Shown: positions 17,695 to 26,332, counted from the first letter of the stretch. The stretch: DNA of 64,000 bases from Hymenobacter yonginensis (GCF_027625995.1 NZ_CP115396.1:868001-932000); one strand, 5' to 3'. The notes: generated by a model not told the origin, from the letters alone. Numbers and translations: made by a program.

Positions 17695-18462
17695 ATGAGC
17701 ATTGATAAAATATTAGAAAATAACCGCGGCTGGGTGGCCGAAATGAAAGCCACCGACCCGGATTTTTTCAACCGTCTCGCCGACGGCCAAAAGCCCAAGT
17801 ACCTGTTCATCGGCTGCTCCGACTCGCGGGTGCCGGCTTCGGCCATCACCGGCACCGGCCCGGGCGAGATGTTCGTGCACCGCAACATTGCCAACATGGT
17901 GGTGCACACCGACTTCAATATGCTGTCGGTGCTGCAGTACGCCGTGGAAGTGCTGGGCGTCGAGGACATTTTGGTGGTGGGCCACTACGGCTGCGGCGGC
18001 GTGGCGGCGGCGGCAGCCAACAAGCAATACGGCCTCATTGACAACTGGCTGACCAACATCCGCGACGTTATCCGGGTGCACGAAATGGAGTTTCTGCGCA
18101 TCAAGGACGACGGGCAGCGCCTGCGCCGCCTAGTGGAGCTGAACGTAATCGAGCAGGTGCGCAACTTGGCCAAAACCAACATCATCCAGAACGCCCGCAA
18201 AACCAGCAAGCCCCCGCGCCTCCACGGCCTCGTCTACGACATCAAGGAAGGCCTGCTGAAAAATCTGGAGGTGGAGGACAACGGCATTGGCGAGCTGCAG
18301 CACATCTACGGCACCGAAGCCATGAAGCACGCCGAGGAGGTGCTGGAGAGCCAGCCCGGCTTCAACCCCAAAGCCGACAAAGGCCAGCTGCTGGACGAGC
18401 CGCAGAAAACTAAAAAAGACAAGAAGGAGGACAAAGGTCCTCACCTGCAAAAAGCCAGCTAA
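17695..18462 (+). CDS. Beta-class carbonic anhydrase
   Basis: A 255-residue cytoplasmic enzyme that interconverts CO2 and bicarbonate. The zinc and catalytic residues are all visible: C41, D43 and R45 in GCSDSRVP, and H97 and C100 in GHYGCGG. MFVHRNIANMV is the usual flanking motif. The C-terminus after about residue 225 is a lysine-rich tail (KTKKDKKEDKG) longer than in most homologues. It lies 96 bp after the SulP gene and is followed by a strong terminator, so the two genes form one unit. Together they could import bicarbonate and equilibrate it inside the cell. Confidence 0.95.
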   Translation: MSIDKILENNRGWVAEMKATDPDFFNRLADGQKPKYLFIGCSDSRVPASAITGTGPGEMFVHRNIANMVVHTDFNMLSVLQYAVEVLGVEDILVVGHYGCGGVAAAAANKQYGLIDNWLTNIRDVIRVHEMEFLRIKDDGQRLRRLVELNVIEQVRNLAKTNIIQNARKTSKPPRLHGLVYDIKEGLLKNLEVEDNGIGELQHIYGTEAMKHAEEVLESQPGFNPKADKGQLLDEPQKTKKDKKEDKGPHLQKAS

Positions 18463-18511
18463 TGGCTCCCAGTCTTGCCCTCGGGCAAGTTACGTAGTTA
18501 AGTGTGGTTGG

Positions 18512-18546
18512 AACCGCCGTAGCCCTTGGCTACGGCGGTTTTTTTG
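18512..18546 (+). terminator. Rho-independent terminator after carbonic anhydrase
   Basis: A 13-bp GC-rich stem (AACCGCCGTAGCC and its complement) with a CTT-containing loop, followed by seven T residues, about 50 bp past the stop codon. Confidence 0.92.
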
Positions 18547-18638
18547 TGGGCTACAGCCTGCTGATTTCAGCCGTTGCGAACCTGCCACCCCCCTTGCTGC
18601 GTAGGCGGGCTACACACGCTTACCTCAATCCCTGCCAC

Positions 18639-19586
18639 ATGCAAGCTGCCTACTACACCCAATACGGCTCTCCCGACGTGCTCCACTACGGTGAGCAGCC
18701 CACGCCTACACCCAAAGCCGACCAGATTCTGGTGCGCGTACGGGCCAGCAGTGTCAACCCCATCGACTGGAAGGTGCGCCAGGGCGAGCTAAAGCTGCTG
18801 ACGGGCCACTCGTTTCCGAAGATTCCGGGCCGCGACGTGGCCGGCGAAGTAGCCGCTATCGGCGACAATGTCACGCGCTTCCGTATCGGGGATAAAGTCT
18901 ACGGTATGGCGGCCGATGGGGTAGGCGGGGCCGCCGCCGAGTATGCCGTGCTGGCCGAAAGCAGCGCGGCGTTTATTCCGCAGCAGCTGAGTATGGAGCA
19001 GGCCGGGGCGGTGCCACTGGCGGCCCTCACGGCCCTGCAGGGCCTCTTTCACCATGGCCGCCTGCTCTCCGGCGACCGGGTGCTCATCAACGGCGCTTCG
19101 GGTGGCGTGGGCTCGTTTGCGGTGCAGATTGCCCGCGCGCTGGGGGCAGGCGAAATCACGGGTGTGTGCGGCCCCGACAACCAGGAACTGGTGCGCACGC
19201 TCGGCGCCGACCGGGTACTCAACCACAAAGAGCACGATTTCACCACCGACCACAGCCGCTACGACCTGGTATTTGATGCGGCCGGCAAGAGTAGCTTCAG
19301 CGCCAGCAAAAACGCCCTGCGCCGTCTGGGCCGCTACGTTACTACCACCCCCGACCCGGCGGCCCTCGTGACGGGCGCGCTGGCCACCGCCTTTTCCGAC
19401 AAAAGCCAATCCATGTTCCTGGCCAAAACCAGCGGCCCCGATCTGGCCCTGATTTCGGCCTGGCTGCAGGCGGGCACCATCAAGCCCATCATCTACAAAA
19501 CCTTCACCCTGCGCGACCTGGCCGAAGCCCACCGCCTTAGCGAGAAAGGCGGTGCGCCCGGCAAAATCGTGCTGACGGTAGAGTAG
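18639..19586 (+). CDS. NADP-dependent zinc-independent alcohol dehydrogenase/quinone oxidoreductase
   Basis: A 315-residue medium-chain reductase. It begins MQAAYYTQYGSPDVLHYGE, typical of the quinone-reductase branch, and has VRASSVNPIDWKVRQGE and FPKIPGRDVAGEV in the catalytic domain. The nucleotide-binding motif is NGASGGVGSFAVQIARALG, followed by the TGVCGPDNQELVRTLGADRVL segment that often favours NADPH. The zinc-binding cysteines of alcohol dehydrogenases are absent, which fits the zinc-independent group. It probably reduces quinones or enones in the cytoplasm. The gene stands alone between the carbonic anhydrase terminator and a convergent transporter gene. Confidence 0.92.
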   Translation: MQAAYYTQYGSPDVLHYGEQPTPTPKADQILVRVRASSVNPIDWKVRQGELKLLTGHSFPKIPGRDVAGEVAAIGDNVTRFRIGDKVYGMAADGVGGAAAEYAVLAESSAAFIPQQLSMEQAGAVPLAALTALQGLFHHGRLLSGDRVLINGASGGVGSFAVQIARALGAGEITGVCGPDNQELVRTLGADRVLNHKEHDFTTDHSRYDLVFDAAGKSSFSASKNALRRLGRYVTTTPDPAALVTGALATAFSDKSQSMFLAKTSGPDLALISAWLQAGTIKPIIYKTFTLRDLAEAHRLSEKGGAPGKIVLTVE

Positions 19587-19594
19587 CCGGGTTG

Positions 19595-19662
19595 GTGGAG
19601 TGGTGGAGTGGTGGGTTGGCGGGTTGATATTTGGACAATCCACCACCCCACCACCCCACCAC
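19595..19662. repeat. GGTGG/CCACC inverted repeat between convergent genes
   Basis: A GTGGAGTGGTGG-type arm (19595-19618) faces a CCACCACCCCACC-type arm (19637-19662) that ends at the stop codon of the EamA gene. The arms pair over more than 20 bp with a few mismatches. It may stop transcription in both directions; there is no T run. Confidence 0.6.
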
Positions 19663-20091
19663 TTACTCGGCGGGCTTGGTGAAGGCTATCAGGATGGCGC
19701 CGCTGGCCATAAGGGCGGCGCCCAGGATGACCTGCCACGTTACTTTTTCCTTCAGGAAAAATACGGCCAGCAGGATGGAAAATACCAGCGAGATTTTGTC
19801 GAACGACGAGGTGCGCGAGGCCTGCCCCATCTTCAGGGCCTGAAACGAGAACAGCGACGAAGCGCAGGTGATGATGCCGGCCGCAATCAGAAACAGCCAG
19901 GTGCGGCGGTCAATCTGCGCGACCTGGGGCAGGTGGCCCTGCCACGCCACTACACCCCACGCCACACCCACAATCAGCACCGACTGGATGGCAAAGGCCA
20001 CGCTGGACTCAATGTTTTTGACGCCCACCTTGGAAAGCGTAACTACTACCGCCGCGGACAGCGCCGCCAGCAACGAAAAAACTACCCACAT
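19663..20091 (-). CDS. Short EamA-family transporter (half-size DMT protein)
   Basis: A 142-residue membrane protein with five predicted helices and one EamA repeat: VVVTLSKVGVKNIES in the first part and the conserved end FFLKEKVTWQVILGAALMASGAILIAF. Full-size drug/metabolite transporters have two such repeats in about 300 residues, so this protein would have to work as a dimer; such single-repeat proteins are common and need not be truncated. No DNA remnant of a second repeat was seen beside it. The substrate is unknown. It is convergent with the quinone reductase gene. Confidence 0.85.
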   Translation of the reverse strand: MWVVFSLLAALSAAVVVTLSKVGVKNIESSVAFAIQSVLIVGVAWGVVAWQGHLPQVAQIDRRTWLFLIAAGIITCASSLFSFQALKMGQASRTSSFDKISLVFSILLAVFFLKEKVTWQVILGAALMASGAILIAFTKPAE

Positions 20092-20229
20092 ATACCCGGA
20101 GAAAAGAGCTGCTACCTGATAGGGTACGCAGCTCAGCCGGTCTTCGGGGGTACAGCGCTGCTAAAAGCCTTGGCTGCCAGTCTATATAGGTAGTTTAGAG
20201 TTCTTTGTTATCCTGCCCCCTAACACACG

Positions 20230-21231
20230 ATGGGGCCATCCAAACTATCTGCTTCGATGAATGGTGTATCGGTAAAATCTGCTTTGCTACTTGGCTGCCT
20301 GAGCTTGTGGTGCCAGCCGGCACCCGCCCAGTCCGGCCGTGCTGCCCCGCCGGCCCCGGAGCCGCCGGGCACCATCCGGCTGGCCGAAAACCTGTTCATC
20401 GACGAATCAGAAGTGGCGAACATTCATTGGCTGGAGTATCTGCAGCGTATTCGGCTGGACTCCTCCACCGCCTTTTACCGCAGCCAGCTGCCTGACTCTA
20501 CCACCTGGACGATTCTGACAACTACGCCACCAGCGGGGGCGGCCGGCGGCCCCAGCACCGAGTATTACTTCCGGTATCCGGGCTTCCGCTACTATCCGGC
20601 TGTGGGCATCAGCTACGAACAGGCGCTGGCGTACTGCAGATGGCGCAGCATGGTCGTCAACGAGTCGGTGCTGCAGTCCTCCGAATTTCAGAAGAAGCAC
20701 CCTGAGCTGCGCGGCTACGCCGTGACGGTAGAATACCGCCTGCCCACCGAGGCGGAGTGGCAGCAGGCTGCCGCGGGCCCGCTCGGCAGCGGACACACGC
20801 CGGCCGCCTTGGTGCCGCCCAGCCCCAAAGCCCGGCCAAAGCCCGTAGCCACGCGCAAAGAGCCCGGCCTCGACTCCTGCTTGGCTGCGCTGCAGATTCC
20901 GGCCACCAGCGCCATCTACAAGCTGCCCTACAACCTGCGCGAAAACTATTACACGAGCGAAACCAACCAAGCGTTTGAGTGCTCGGCGAAGCCCAGCCAA
21001 CTGGGCTTGGAGTATGTGTACGTGAACCCCACCAACTACCTCGGCCTCTACAACATCATCGGCAACGCCGCCGAAATGACGGCCACAAAAGGCATAGCGA
21101 AAGGCGGCTCGTTCCAAAGCTCCATGCGGAGCCTGACATTGGAGTCGCAACAGCGCTACCAGGGGCCGCAGAGCTGGCTGGGCTTCCGCTGCGTAGCCAC
21201 CGTGCGCATGGTGCGGCGGATGGGGGAGTAG
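20230..21231 (+). CDS. Exported SUMF1/formylglycine-enzyme-fold protein without catalytic cysteines
   Basis: A 333-residue protein with a signal peptide ending near PAPAQ. Two in-frame starts are possible (20230 and 20257); the second gives the more typical signal peptide. The body has the FGE-sulfatase (SUMF1) fold: NLFIDESEVANIHWLEYL, YPAVGISYEQALAYCRWR, EYRLPTEAEWQQAA, GNAAEMTATKGIAKGGSF and the end LGFRCV. Enzymes that oxidise sulfatases need a cysteine pair after the GGS segment; here that stretch reads SFQSSMRSLTLES, so catalysis is unlikely. The arrangement recalls GldJ and GldK, structural relatives of the Bacteroidetes gliding/type IX machinery, but the protein is shorter than those and its role is not known. 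Confidence 0.82.
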   Translation: MGPSKLSASMNGVSVKSALLLGCLSLWCQPAPAQSGRAAPPAPEPPGTIRLAENLFIDESEVANIHWLEYLQRIRLDSSTAFYRSQLPDSTTWTILTTTPPAGAAGGPSTEYYFRYPGFRYYPAVGISYEQALAYCRWRSMVVNESVLQSSEFQKKHPELRGYAVTVEYRLPTEAEWQQAAAGPLGSGHTPAALVPPSPKARPKPVATRKEPGLDSCLAALQIPATSAIYKLPYNLRENYYTSETNQAFECSAKPSQLGLEYVYVNPTNYLGLYNIIGNAAEMTATKGIAKGGSFQSSMRSLTLESQQRYQGPQSWLGFRCVATVRMVRRMGE

Positions 21232-21274
21232 GCGTAGGCGGTTAACTTGGAGCACTACTATTTCAGCAGCTTAT

Positions 21275-22126
21275 TCAGTCGCCTCCGCAACCACCGCAGC
21301 CGCTGCACCCTGAGTCGCCACCGCAGCCCGAGTCGCCGCCGCACCCGGAGCCACTGGAACCATCACTATCGGCGCTATCGGCGTGGCTATCGAAGTGGTG
21401 GCCGCAGTCGTGCCAGGAGTCGATGCCGTCGCTGCTGCCACCCGACCAATCGGCTCCGCTGGTTTGTTCTTGCTCGCGCTGGGCCCGGTATAGTTCCTGG
21501 TCGAGCACATGGCCATCAGGTGACTGAAACGTAGGCAGCATAAACAACACTCCCCCAAGTTGGGCAGCCAGCGTCGTGGCGGCAGCGGCATCCTGCAAGT
21601 TTAACTGGCCCAAAGTCGTGTCGTAGCCGATAAGCTTGCTTTCCAGCTGATGACGCAGCGTGGTACCGCTTGGCGTTAGGTGCCAGATCCCCAACGCCCA
21701 GCGCCACCAGCTGAGCTTGTACAGGCCGACCAAGGGCCGGTGCTGGCGCACCAGCTTCCCAAACTGCCCCGCCGACTGCGCCGCCCGAAAAGCTAGCTTA
21801 ACGAAATGCTTGAGCAGCATTTCAGGCAATGAATTCTGCGTGAATGGGCGTAGCAGCAGTGCTTCATAAGGGCGGGGCTGGTAATCTGTAAAGGTGGGGC
21901 CAGGCCGCAGGTAACTACTATAGCTAATCGGGTCGGAGGGGTGGGGCTGCACGGCGCGGTTTTCCAGCACCAGCACTTGCCGGCGCAGCAGTTCCAAAAA
22001 CGTGAGTCGTAGCTGTTGCCGCAGTGGCGGAGTGGCGTCAGCCAGCAGCAGCAACAGTTCCGTAGGCCGGGCCTCGATCAGGAAGTTGTCTACTTGTTGC
22101 GGTTTCGAAAGCGCCGGAGTGGCCAT
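21275..22126 (-). CDS. Unknown protein with Cys/Gly-rich C-terminal tail
   Basis: A 283-residue protein with no signal peptide and no convincing membrane helix. The body is leucine-rich and helical (TELLLLLADATPPLRQQLRL, MLLKHFVKLAFRAAQ). The last 70 residues change character: QTSGADWSGGSSDGIDSWHDCGHHF, then an Asp/Ser stretch and a tail with five evenly spaced cysteines in GGDSGC and SGCGGCGG units. Similar GGCGG tails end proteins of the TIGR04222 type, to which the body may be distantly related, but this cannot be confirmed by eye. Its start overlaps the end of the GRDP-like gene by 37 bp, so the two are cotranscribed and probably act together. A metal-binding tail is possible. Confidence 0.75.
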   Translation of the reverse strand: MATPALSKPQQVDNFLIEARPTELLLLLADATPPLRQQLRLTFLELLRRQVLVLENRAVQPHPSDPISYSSYLRPGPTFTDYQPRPYEALLLRPFTQNSLPEMLLKHFVKLAFRAAQSAGQFGKLVRQHRPLVGLYKLSWWRWALGIWHLTPSGTTLRHQLESKLIGYDTTLGQLNLQDAAAATTLAAQLGGVLFMLPTFQSPDGHVLDQELYRAQREQEQTSGADWSGGSSDGIDSWHDCGHHFDSHADSADSDGSSGSGCGGDSGCGGDSGCSGCGGCGGD

Positions 22127-22695
22127 AAACGGGGAAGCAGCCAGTGAGTAGATAAATTAACGCGCTGGAAGTGAGCTGGCTTGAAACGAACGGTGGACAG
22201 TGACCACAGGTCGGGTGGCGCTTGTCCGAACACGGCGGCGTAGTGGGCAAGCGTGCGGGCATACCAGTCGTCGAACTTGGCGTGCTCCTGGCTGCCGCCG
22301 CGGGTGGGGCCGTGGTGAATGGGCTGGCCCAGAGTGTGCTGGCAGAAATCAACCCAGTAGGAGCGGGTGTACAGCAAGTGCAGGTGCCACACTTGGTCTA
22401 CTTCGTCGGAAGGCGTGAGCGGCTGCTGGGTGACGCAGAGCAGGAAAATAAAGCGCTTATACTCCAGTACGGCCCGCAGGCAGAAGGGCAGGCTCCACCC
22501 ATTTTCGCGGGCTAGCCGGTCGGTAAAGGAAAACGTAGCGGCTGTATCATCCAACTCAAACCGCTGGATTTTGTCCCACAATTCAGGCTGAAGAGCTGGC
22601 GTCACGGAAAGCGCGAAGTAGGAAGAAGCAGACAACGGCAATTCACACTGCCAACCACGGAAACGGCGGCGGCAAAAGCAAATCCAAGGCAACAA
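22090..22695 (-). CDS. GRDP-like (glycine-rich-domain-containing family) protein
   Basis: A reading of up to 201 residues. The block PSDEVDQVWHLHLLYTRSYW (97-114), continuing with VDFCQHTLGQPIHHGP, matches the family named after plant glycine-rich domain proteins, in which the W-H-x-H pair and a later Cys and His are conserved. Upstream, PELWDKIQRFELDD is the usual N-terminal helix of the domain. The start is unclear: no in-frame ATG precedes the domain, so a TTG at 22695 or a GTG at 22602 must serve. The bacterial family has no established function. It overlaps the Cys/Gly-rich gene downstream and is divergent from topoisomerase III. Confidence 0.75.
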   Translation of the reverse strand: MLPWICFCRRRFRGWQCELPLSASSYFALSVTPALQPELWDKIQRFELDDTAATFSFTDRLARENGWSLPFCLRAVLEYKRFIFLLCVTQQPLTPSDEVDQVWHLHLLYTRSYWVDFCQHTLGQPIHHGPTRGGSQEHAKFDDWYARTLAHYAAVFGQAPPDLWSLSTVRFKPAHFQRVNLSTHWLLPRLWPLRRFRNRNK

Positions 22696-22771
22696 CGTTG
22701 AGGCGAAAAGGTGATTTTCAACAGATATGGCTGCTGATTTCTATTGGCTTCAAATCGACCTTTCTGCACTC

Positions 22772-22779
22772 TATCTTTG
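22772..22779 (+). promoter_or_regulatory. Candidate -7 element for topoisomerase III
   Basis: TATCTTTG is an exact TAnnTTTG match, about 58 bp before the GTG start. The nearest upstream TTG is 25 bp away, longer than the usual spacing. Confidence 0.4.
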
Positions 22780-22836
22780 TTGATTCCATGCTGACTTCCG
22801 TTTCCGTGAAATCAGCGCCAACATCAGCGAGACTCT

Positions 22837-25386
22837 GTGAAAGTTTGTATTGCCGAAAAGCCCAGCGTGGCCCGTGAAATTGCCAGTGTGCTGGGCGCCG
22901 ACCGGCGCATGGACGGCTACTACGAGGGCAACGGCTACCAGGTCACCTGGACGTTTGGGCACTTCTGCCAGCTGCGCGAGCCCGAGGACTACCGCCCCGA
23001 GTGGAAGCGCTGGAGCATCCACGACCTGCCCATGGTGCCCGAGCAGTTCGGCATCAAGCTCATGCGCCGCGACGACGGCGTGGTGCGCCAGTTCAACGTC
23101 ATCAAAAACCTGCTGGCCAACGCCGAGGAGGTGATAAACTGCGGCGACGCCGGCCAGGAAGGCGAAGTCATTCAGCGCTGGGTGCTGATGGAAGCCAAGT
23201 ACCGCAAGCCCTTCAAGCGCCTCTGGATTTCCTCGCTCACCGAGGAAGCCATCCGACAGGGCTTCCAGAACCTGCGCGACGGCTCGGAGTTCGACAACCT
23301 ATACCAGGCCGGTAAAAGCCGCGCCGCTGGCGACTGGCTGCTGGGCCTCAACGCCACCCGCCTGTTCACGCTCAAGTACGCGCCCGGCCAGCGGCAGGTG
23401 CTCAGCATCGGCCGCGTGCAGACGCCCACGCTGGCGCTGCTGGTGGACCGCTACCACGAAATCCAGAACTTCCGGCCCGAGCCGTACTGGGTGCTGCGCA
23501 CCGAGTACCGCGGCACCATGTTCAGCCACGTGGCCGTGGTGAAGAAGGGCAAGGACGACGACGAGCCCGACGAAAAGGCCCGCCTGAAAGCCCGCGGCTA
23601 CTTCGTGACCCAGGAAGAAGCCGACGCTGTCCTAACCCAAGTAACCGGCCAGCCGCTGACGGTGACCAACGTGGAAATCAAGAAGGCGCTGGAGAGCCCG
23701 CCGGCGCTGTTCGACCTGACGGCGCTGCAGGTGCAGTGCAACAACCAGCTGGGCCTCTCGGCCGAAGACACGCTCAAGACGGTGCAGGGCCTCTACGAGA
23801 AGAAAGTGGTGAGCTATCCGCGCGTAGACACCACCTTCCTGCCCGACGACCAGTACCCCAAAATTGCGGGCATTATGCGCGGGCTGGGCGGCGCGCACGC
23901 CGCGCTGGCGGCGCCGCTGCTGGCAGCCCCCAAAATCCGCAAGAGCACCAAGGTCTTCAACAACAACAAAGTCACCGACCACCACGCCATCATCCCGACT
24001 GGGGCCAGCGCGAACAGCCTGCACGGCACCGAAAGCAGCGTGTACGACATCATCGTGCGCCGCTTTCTGGCCGCGTTTTATCCGGATTGCGAAGTGTCGA
24101 ACACCACTGTGACGGCCGACGTGGCCGGGCGCACGTTCCGCGTCCGGGGCCGCCAGATCCTGAGCCCCGGCTGGCGCGAGGTGTACGGCGACCCTTCAAC
24201 GCAGCAGGCACCCTCGGCCCCAAAAGCGGCCGGCGAAGGCGACGACGACGTGGTGAGCACCGTGCTGCCCAGCTTCGTGAAAGATGAAACCGGACCGCAC
24301 AAACCGCGCCTTGACGCCAAAATGACCCAGCCGCCGCGCGAGTACTCCGAGGCCATGCTGCTGCGCGGTATGGAAACCGCCGGCCGCAACGTCGACGACG
24401 AGGAGCTGCGCCAGGCCATGAAGGAAAACGGCATCGGCCGACCTTCCACCCGCGCCGCCATCATCGAAACCCTGTTCAAGCGCGGCTACATCCGCCGCGA
24501 CCGGAAAAAGATTGTGCCCACGCCCACCGGCGTCGAGTTGATTGGCCTGATCCGCAACCCCACGCTGAAATCGGCGGAGCTGACCGGGCAGTGGGAGCGG
24601 AAGCTGCGTCAGATTGAAGGCGGCCAGCTGGAATCGAGGCAGTTTCTGGGCGAGCTGCAGCAGCTGGTGCGCGAGATGGTGCACGAGGTGAAGCAGGACG
24701 GCTCGGGCCGCGGCATCAGTATCCACAAGCCCGAGTTGGCCGACCTAACCGGCCAGAAAGCCGGCGCTACCGCCAAAGCCAGTCCGCCGAAAGCCGCCGC
24801 CACGCCGGCCGTGCCAGGGGCGCTGGGGCCATGCCCGGCCTGCGGCAGCGGCCACGTGCTGCGCGGCAAGTCGGCGCTGGGCTGCTCGCGCTGGAAGGAA
24901 GGCTGCCAGTTCCGGCTGCCCACCGAGTTTGAGGGCAAGAAGCTCACCGACAAGCAGGTGGGCGAGTTGCTGAAAAAGGGCCGCACGCCGGTGATGAAAG
25001 GGTTTCTGGACGATGCCGGCCAGAAGTTCGACGCCGCCATCCGCCTCACGCCGGCCCACACGCTGGAGCTGGTGCGCGCCGCCGAAAGCAAGCCCACCAC
25101 GCCCCAGGACCCCGGCCAGATTCCGTGTCCGGTGTGCCGGCTGGGCCAGATGCTGCGCGGCAAAAGCGCCTGGGGATGCTCCCGTTTCCGCGAGGACTGC
25201 CAGTTCCGCGTGCCCTTCGAGTGGGGCGGCAAAACCCTCACTGACACCCAGATGAACCAGCTGCTGCGCAAAGGCAAAACCGGCGTCATCCGTGGGTTTA
25301 TGTCGGCCAAAACCGGCAAGAACTACGAAGCCATTCTGCAGATCAACCCGGAAGGCCGGATTGAGCCGGTGTTTGGGCAGGGATAA
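22837..25386 (+). CDS. topB: DNA topoisomerase III (type IA)
   Basis: An 849-residue enzyme that starts at a GTG (KVCIAEKPSVAREIA is the conserved TOPRIM first strand). The acidic TOPRIM motif lies in INCGDAGQEGEVIQRW. The catalytic tyrosine is Y327 in VVSYPRVDTTFLP, and IGRVQTPTLALLVDRY and GIGRPSTRAAIIETL are further type IA signatures. After about residue 655 come two copies of a roughly 80-residue zinc-finger-like module, each with four cysteines (CPACG/CPVCR, then GCSRWKEGC/GCSRFREDC) and a KGF/RGF end. It relaxes negative supercoils and decatenates DNA by single-strand passage. The family match and length are good; nothing is missing. Confidence 0.96.
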   Translation: MKVCIAEKPSVAREIASVLGADRRMDGYYEGNGYQVTWTFGHFCQLREPEDYRPEWKRWSIHDLPMVPEQFGIKLMRRDDGVVRQFNVIKNLLANAEEVINCGDAGQEGEVIQRWVLMEAKYRKPFKRLWISSLTEEAIRQGFQNLRDGSEFDNLYQAGKSRAAGDWLLGLNATRLFTLKYAPGQRQVLSIGRVQTPTLALLVDRYHEIQNFRPEPYWVLRTEYRGTMFSHVAVVKKGKDDDEPDEKARLKARGYFVTQEEADAVLTQVTGQPLTVTNVEIKKALESPPALFDLTALQVQCNNQLGLSAEDTLKTVQGLYEKKVVSYPRVDTTFLPDDQYPKIAGIMRGLGGAHAALAAPLLAAPKIRKSTKVFNNNKVTDHHAIIPTGASANSLHGTESSVYDIIVRRFLAAFYPDCEVSNTTVTADVAGRTFRVRGRQILSPGWREVYGDPSTQQAPSAPKAAGEGDDDVVSTVLPSFVKDETGPHKPRLDAKMTQPPREYSEAMLLRGMETAGRNVDDEELRQAMKENGIGRPSTRAAIIETLFKRGYIRRDRKKIVPTPTGVELIGLIRNPTLKSAELTGQWERKLRQIEGGQLESRQFLGELQQLVREMVHEVKQDGSGRGISIHKPELADLTGQKAGATAKASPPKAAATPAVPGALGPCPACGSGHVLRGKSALGCSRWKEGCQFRLPTEFEGKKLTDKQVGELLKKGRTPVMKGFLDDAGQKFDAAIRLTPAHTLELVRAAESKPTTPQDPGQIPCPVCRLGQMLRGKSAWGCSRFREDCQFRVPFEWGGKTLTDTQMNQLLRKGKTGVIRGFMSAKTGKNYEAILQINPEGRIEPVFGQG

Positions 25387-25396
25387 CTCGCACAGT

Positions 25397-26332
25397 ATGC
25401 TGAAAGCCTATACCGTATTCATATTCTTGCTGTTATCAAGCTGGTCTGCTACTGCTCAGATGCAAGGGAAGTTAGCTAAGCTGACCTCCGATGCTGCTGT
25501 GCAGCAGTTGGTAAGGTCGTTAGATGATTACCACAAGAATTTCGTCGTGGAGTCCCGGCTTCAATTTGAAGATAAGCGAGTACAGAAGCTGTATAAACGA
25601 GAGAAAATAAAGGCTTGGGAAAAAGCAGACGTTGATGGAAATGGTCTGACTGACCTGCTGATAACCGGCAGCCATTACGGCAAAAGCAAAGTCATCTGTG
25701 TGTTGGATATGGGCGATAGTCTGGTGCTGGAGCGTTTCCGCCGACAGTTTTACCGGTATTGTCCGGTAGCGCGCATCGTCTATCAAGGTACCCAGCCGCT
25801 GATTGCTTACTCCGATTATTACAAGCCCTTTCTGATAACGGAACCGCTGGAGAAGGACGGCCGCCAGGAATTCTTACTGACCTACCGTTTTGGCGGTTTG
25901 ATAGAGTATAATCCTGCTCCCACGAATACACGAGTCGACAGCCTGCTATATGCCTCTCACTTCGTCTATCACGAAGTTGAGGAAATAGCAATACGCATTG
26001 GGCCTCAGGACAGCGTTACCTATCACTCCCGCGAATATCCGGTACTGGATAAAGCTAAAAAGAAGTGTGAGGACCTGAGCACTACCCTCACCAGCCGTGC
26101 ACAACAACAACTAGGCGAGCTGGTGAATTACCTGCAACCAGACAAGCTGAAGCGTGAATATCAGGTTGGTTACAACCACGTGCCATATATTACGCTGCAC
26201 ATAGCGTACGCAGATGGCCGTCATTTGCAGGTGGACGACAAGGGAGGAATAGGCTCATTCGGGCTAACTCGCCTGTATAAGCTGTTGGATTCGTTACACA
26301 AGACTCAGACTTGGGCGCCAACGAAGAAATAA
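25397..26332 (+). CDS. Secreted protein of unknown function with calcium-loop-like motif
   Basis: A 311-residue protein whose ATG lies 8 bp past the topoisomerase stop codon. Residues 1-20 are a signal peptide ending SWSATAQ. The sequence KADVDGNGLTDLLITG matches the DxDxNGxxD calcium-binding loop of FG-GAP/VCBS-type repeats, but only one copy is visible. The rest is a mixed alpha/beta protein without a recognised domain. Its base composition is lower in GC than its neighbours (for example the stretch around 25500-25700), which may mean recent acquisition or relaxed selection. It may be cotranscribed with topB, but the functions look unrelated. Confidence 0.7.
   Translation: MLKAYTVFIFLLLSSWSATAQMQGKLAKLTSDAAVQQLVRSLDDYHKNFVVESRLQFEDKRVQKLYKREKIKAWEKADVDGNGLTDLLITGSHYGKSKVICVLDMGDSLVLERFRRQFYRYCPVARIVYQGTQPLIAYSDYYKPFLITEPLEKDGRQEFLLTYRFGGLIEYNPAPTNTRVDSLLYASHFVYHEVEEIAIRIGPQDSVTYHSREYPVLDKAKKKCEDLSTTLTSRAQQQLGELVNYLQPDKLKREYQVGYNHVPYITLHIAYADGRHLQVDDKGGIGSFGLTRLYKLLDSLHKTQTWAPTKK

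Noticed and set aside
19663-20091. The 142-residue EamA protein as a truncated pseudogene.
   Set aside because: It has intact ends and a full single repeat, and half-size EamA proteins are common; no remnant of a second half lies beside it.
21275-21400. The Cys/Gly/Ser-rich tail resembles a microcin B17-type azole peptide precursor.
   Set aside because: No cyclodehydratase, dehydrogenase or transporter gene is near, and the tail belongs to a 283-residue protein rather than a short precursor. A metal-binding or structural tail is simpler.
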